Below are positions 5,888-8,656 of a stretch of DNA of 8,656 nucleotides, one piece after another. The notes under the pieces were generated by a model that was not told the DNA's origin, ran no database searches, and worked only from the letters and a program-made list of their open reading frames with translations. The stretch is from Brachybacterium sp. (lineage in GTDB: Bacteria; Actinomycetota; Actinomycetes; Actinomycetales; Dermabacteraceae). The DNA is taken from the NCBI GenBank assembly GCA_027322375.1, contig DAHVRS010000547.1, forward strand, positions 1-8,656, read 5' to 3'. A program made the position numbers and the translations under genes. How positions within the stretch are numbered: position 1 is the first letter of the stretch; every line of letters starts with the position of its first letter.

Positions 5888-7153
5888 TCAGGCTCCGAGC
5901 AGACGGTCGACGTAGTCGTTGCGGAATATGCGGTCCGGATCCAGCCGGTCCCGCAGCGTGCGGAACCGCTCCAGGTCCGGGTACTGCGCACGCACCGTCT
6001 CGGGAGCGATCGTGAACACCTTGCCCCAGTGCGGGCGCGGCGCGAAGGGGGCGAGCCGCTCCTCGATCTCGGGCAGCAGCGCCGCGACCTCGGCCGGGCG
6101 CTGCTTCCAGGTGAAGTGCACGCACGCGCTGTCGCGATGCTGGGCGGGGGAGAGCCACAGCTCATCGGCGGCGACGGTCCGCACCTCAGAGGCGTGCAGC
6201 AGCGGGCGGATCCGCTCCCCGAGCGGCATCACGGCCGCGAGCGCCGCGCCGATCTGCTCCCGCGGCACGAAGTACTCCGACTGGATCTCCTCGCCGCTGG
6301 AGGGCGTGAACTCGAGCCGAAAATGAGGCAGGCGCTCATGCGCCGGACCGGGCTCGCCGGACTGGTCGGTACAGAAATCGGCGGGCATCCCCGGCAGGGG
6401 GTGCACGGGGCCGGGCGCACGACGGCCGCCGAGCCACTCCTCCGGCAGGGTCTCGTCCTCGTCCACGCGCTGCTTCACCCAGGCCTGGGCGACGTGCCCG
6501 TCCCAGTGGTGGAACAGGCTCACGCTCGCCCCGGCGCCGAGCATCGCGGCGAGGCTCTCTTCGTCCATGCCAGAATCCGGGAAGTCGAGGTGGACCGTCT
6601 GCCGCATCGGCGTGGCGGGCACCAGATCCAGGGTCAGGTGCGTGGCGATCCCGAGCATGCCGAGGGACAGCACGACCCCGTCGAAGATCTCCGGATCACC
6701 CTGCCGCGAGAAGGTCAGCAGGTCACCCGAGGCGGTGACCAGCTCGATCGCGGCCACGGAGGAGGCGAGGGAGCGGGAGCGGTTCCCGGAGCCGTGGGTG
6801 CCGGTCGCGCTCGCCCCGCCCACCGAGATGTGCGGCAGCGATCCCATGTTCGGCAGCGCGAGACCTGCCGCGTGGGCGGCGAGGGCGAGCTCGCCGTAGC
6901 GCACCCCGGCACTGACCCGCACCGTCCGCGCGGCGGTGTCGATGTCGATCTTCAGCGGCATGTCCGCGAGGGTCACGAGCGGCCCGTCGGACGCGGCGAC
7001 CTCGGAGAAGGAGTGACGGGTGCCGAGCGCCCGGAGCCGTGAACTGCCCGCCACGAGCTGCTGCAGCTCATCGACGGACGCCGGCGCGTGCAGCGGCCCG
7101 GGCCCGTAGTCGACGGTACCGGACCAGCTGCGTCCGGGCGCTCGGCCGGTCAC
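5888..7153 (-). CDS. aldO: Alditol oxidase (xylitol/sorbitol oxidase family), covalent-FAD enzyme, 421 aa
   Basis: The family oxidises the terminal hydroxyl of alditols such as xylitol or sorbitol to the aldose, passing electrons to O2 and making H2O2 (EC 1.1.3.41). From memory the sequence resembles Streptomyces coelicolor AldO along its whole length. The FAD_binding_4 domain is N-terminal: LGTRHSF carries His47, the expected site of covalent FAD attachment, with LPNMGSLPHISVGG (Ser105) and TGTHGSG following. The C-terminal substrate domain keeps the catalytic set: Glu323 and Arg325 in SEVRTVAAD, Thr348 in HFTW, and Lys378 in HWGKVF. Length equals the family norm and there is no signal peptide, so it is cytoplasmic. 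The GTG start at 7151-7153 lies 1 nt after the araA stop, implying coupled translation. The related L-gulono- or arabinono-lactone oxidases are a less likely alternative given the end-to-end AldO motifs. The alditol used here is not known. Confidence 0.93.
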   Translation of the reverse strand: MTGRAPGRSWSGTVDYGPGPLHAPASVDELQQLVAGSSRLRALGTRHSFSEVAASDGPLVTLADMPLKIDIDTAARTVRVSAGVRYGELALAAHAAGLALPNMGSLPHISVGGASATGTHGSGNRSRSLASSVAAIELVTASGDLLTFSRQGDPEIFDGVVLSLGMLGIATHLTLDLVPATPMRQTVHLDFPDSGMDEESLAAMLGAGASVSLFHHWDGHVAQAWVKQRVDEDETLPEEWLGGRRAPGPVHPLPGMPADFCTDQSGEPGPAHERLPHFRLEFTPSSGEEIQSEYFVPREQIGAALAAVMPLGERIRPLLHASEVRTVAADELWLSPAQHRDSACVHFTWKQRPAEVAALLPEIEERLAPFAPRPHWGKVFTIAPETVRAQYPDLERFRTLRDRLDPDRIFRNDYVDRLLGA

Positions 7154-7154
7154 C

Positions 7155-8656
7155 TCAGAATCCCTGGGCGAGGCGGTGGTAGACCTGGTTGGTGCGCAGG
7201 TCCTGGGCGAAGGAGCGCACCGTGGTGGTCTCGTCGATGATCGCGAGCTCGAGATCGCCGATGGTCGCGAGGTCCTCCCAGACCTCCAGTCCCACCGCGG
7301 AGGTCATCACGGTGTGGTGAGCGGCGCCGGCGGTCAGCCAGCACTCGGCGGAGGTCGCGAAGTCCGGGGCCGGCTCCCACACCGCGCAGGCCACGGGCAG
7401 CTTCGGCAGCTCCTCATCGGGCTCGACGACCTCGACCACGTTCGCGACCAGGCGGAAGCGCTCGCGCATGTCCGAGAGTGCGACGACCACGGCGGGGCCG
7501 GCGTCGGCCGAGAACTTCAGCCGCACCGGGTCCTCGCGGTCCCCGATCCCCAGCGGGTGGATCTCGAGGGTGGGCTTGCCGGTGGTGAGGGAGGGGGAGA
7601 CCTCGAGCATGTGCGCGCCGAGGATCTTCTCCTTCCCGGGCGTCATCTCGTAGGTGTAGTCCTCCATCAGGGAGGCGCCGCCGGGCAGGCCATAGCCCAT
7701 CACCGCGGCGACCCGCACGAGGATCGCGGTCTTCCAGTCGCCCTCGGCGCCGAAGCCGTAGCCGTCGGCCATGAGGCGCTGCACGGCGAGGCCCGGCAGC
7801 TGGCGCAGCCCGCCGAGGTCCTCGAAGTTCGTGGTGAACGCGCCGAAGCCGCCGTCCTCGAGGAAGCGGCGCAGGCCCAGCTCCTGCCGGGCGCCGTAGC
7901 GCAGCGACTCGTGGCGCTCGCCGCCGCGGCGCAGCTCGGGCACCACGTCGTAGAGCAGCTCGTACTCGGCGACGAGCTCGTCGATCGCGGAGTCCTCGAT
8001 CGCGTCGACCACGGTGACCAGGTCGCCCACGCCCCAGGTGTTCACGGAGACGCCGAGCCGCAGCTCCGCCTCGGTCTTGTCGCCCTCGGTGACGGCGACG
8101 TTGCGCATGTTGTCGCCGAAGCGGGCGAGCTTCAGGGAGTGCATCTCCGCCCAGCCGGTCGCGGCGCGGGCCCAGCGGCCGATCCGCTGCTGCACCGCCT
8201 CATCGCTGGCATGGCCGACGACGGTCGTGCGCGCCACGCCGAGGCGGGTGGCGATGTATCCGAACTCGCGGTCGCCGTGCGCGGCCTGGTTCAGGTTCAT
8301 GAAGTCCATGTCGATCGTGGACCAGGGCAGGGCGACGTTCGCCTGCGTGTGCAGGTGCAGCAGCGGGGTCTGCAGCGCGTCCAGTCCCTGGATCCACATC
8401 TTCGCGGGGGAGAAGGTGTGCATCCAGGTGATGACGCCGACGCAGGCCGGGTCCGCGTTCGCGGCCAGTGCGATCTCGCGGATCGCGTCACGGTCGGTGA
8501 GGACCGGCTTCCAGAAGATCTTCACGGGGATGTCGGAGGCGGCGTCGAGTGCGTCCGCGATCTCGCGGGACTGTGCGGCGACCTGCTCGAGGGTCTCGGG
8601 GCCGTACAGTCCCTGGCTGCCGGTGAGGAACCAGATCTCGCGGGTCTCGAAGGGGT
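7155..8656 (-). CDS. araA: L-arabinose isomerase, start just outside the right edge
   Basis: AraA converts L-arabinose to L-ribulose, the first step of bacterial L-arabinose catabolism, as a Mn2+-dependent cytoplasmic hexamer; many homologues also turn D-galactose into D-tagatose. The reading frame enters at 8654 and gives 499 visible residues, opening with [20 protein letters not shown], which matches the usual AraA N-terminus. Only a few codons should be missing. Metal/active-site residues are all present, counted from the first visible codon: Glu304 (GAEGDWKTA), Glu331 (LMEDYTYEM), His348 (GAHMLEV) and the His pair 446-447 (AAHHTV). Their spacing matches the E. coli residues 306, 333, 350 and 450 almost exactly. 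[13 protein letters not shown] and [16 protein letters not shown] are further signatures. The GTG at 8523-8525 is not the start because conserved sequence continues upstream. It is followed by aldO after 1 nt; araB and araD, if clustered, would lie upstream beyond the window. Confidence 0.97.
   Translation of the reverse strand, partial: PFETREIWFLTGSQGLYGPETLEQVAAQSREIADALDAASDIPVKIFWKPVLTDRDAIREIALAANADPACVGVITWMHTFSPAKMWIQGLDALQTPLLHLHTQANVALPWSTIDMDFMNLNQAAHGDREFGYIATRLGVARTTVVGHASDEAVQQRIGRWARAATGWAEMHSLKLARFGDNMRNVAVTEGDKTEAELRLGVSVNTWGVGDLVTVVDAIEDSAIDELVAEYELLYDVVPELRRGGERHESLRYGARQELGLRRFLEDGGFGAFTTNFEDLGGLRQLPGLAVQRLMADGYGFGAEGDWKTAILVRVAAVMGYGLPGGASLMEDYTYEMTPGKEKILGAHMLEVSPSLTTGKPTLEIHPLGIGDREDPVRLKFSADAGPAVVVALSDMRERFRLVANVVEVVEPDEELPKLPVACAVWEPAPDFATSAECWLTAGAAHHTVMTSAVGLEVWEDLATIGDLELAIIDETTTVRSFAQDLRTNQVYHRLAQGF

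Noticed and set aside
4577..7042. Very long plus-strand open frame (821 codons) antisense to the GH27 and aldO genes
   Set aside because: The translation is Arg/Gly/His/Val-rich with no family motifs and covers two genes with full catalytic signatures on the other strand; long antisense frames are a by-product of GC-rich codon use.
7155..8525. araA starting at GTG 8523-8525
   Set aside because: Conserved AraA N-terminal sequence ([17 protein letters not shown]) continues in frame upstream to the window edge, so the true start is outside the window.

Overview
The window is GC-rich, densely coded DNA with Shine-Dalgarno-led starts and Cys-anchored, twin-arginine-like sugar-binding lipoproteins. 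This points to a high-GC actinobacterium. A Brachybacterium/Dermabacteraceae-type or related soil/skin actinobacterium would fit, but genus is a guess from gene style only. No tRNA, rRNA, CRISPR array, insertion sequence or phage gene is visible; this is a carbohydrate uptake and catabolism neighbourhood.

Left block (1-1899, minus strand): a CUT1-type sugar ABC transporter operon. A lipoprotein solute-binding protein (194-1489) is followed after 4 nt by the first 63 codons of a MalF-type permease that runs off the left edge. Upstream of the binding protein is about 410 nt without a convincing gene. It holds LacI-type near-palindromes and a run of potential RNA stems that could form a long structured leader.

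Middle block (1900-4543): a regulator gene with an unusual domain pairing, a DeoR-type helix-turn-helix joined to a LacI/periplasmic-binding-like effector domain. Its frame is cut by one in-frame TAG at 2401-2403, and the protein continues in the same frame afterwards, so it is annotated as a pseudogene or single-base-disrupted gene. Divergent from it is a second sugar-binding lipoprotein (3185-4504) that stands alone: no permease follows, and a two-way hairpin terminator (4511-4543) closes it.

Right block (4550-8656, minus strand): a tight catabolic operon, transcribed in the order araA (L-arabinose isomerase, its first few codons beyond the right edge), an alditol oxidase of the AldO/xylitol oxidase family (1 nt after araA), and a GH27 glycoside hydrolase (24 nt after aldO). 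Together they suggest release of a pentose or galacto-configured sugar from a glycoside, oxidation of an alditol to an aldose, and isomerisation to a ketose. The combination of araA with an H2O2-forming alditol oxidase, and a GH27 enzyme whose galactose-binding aspartate pair is altered, is the most unusual content here. I see no wholly new class of system; the novelty is in gene combination, regulator architecture and the lone binding protein.
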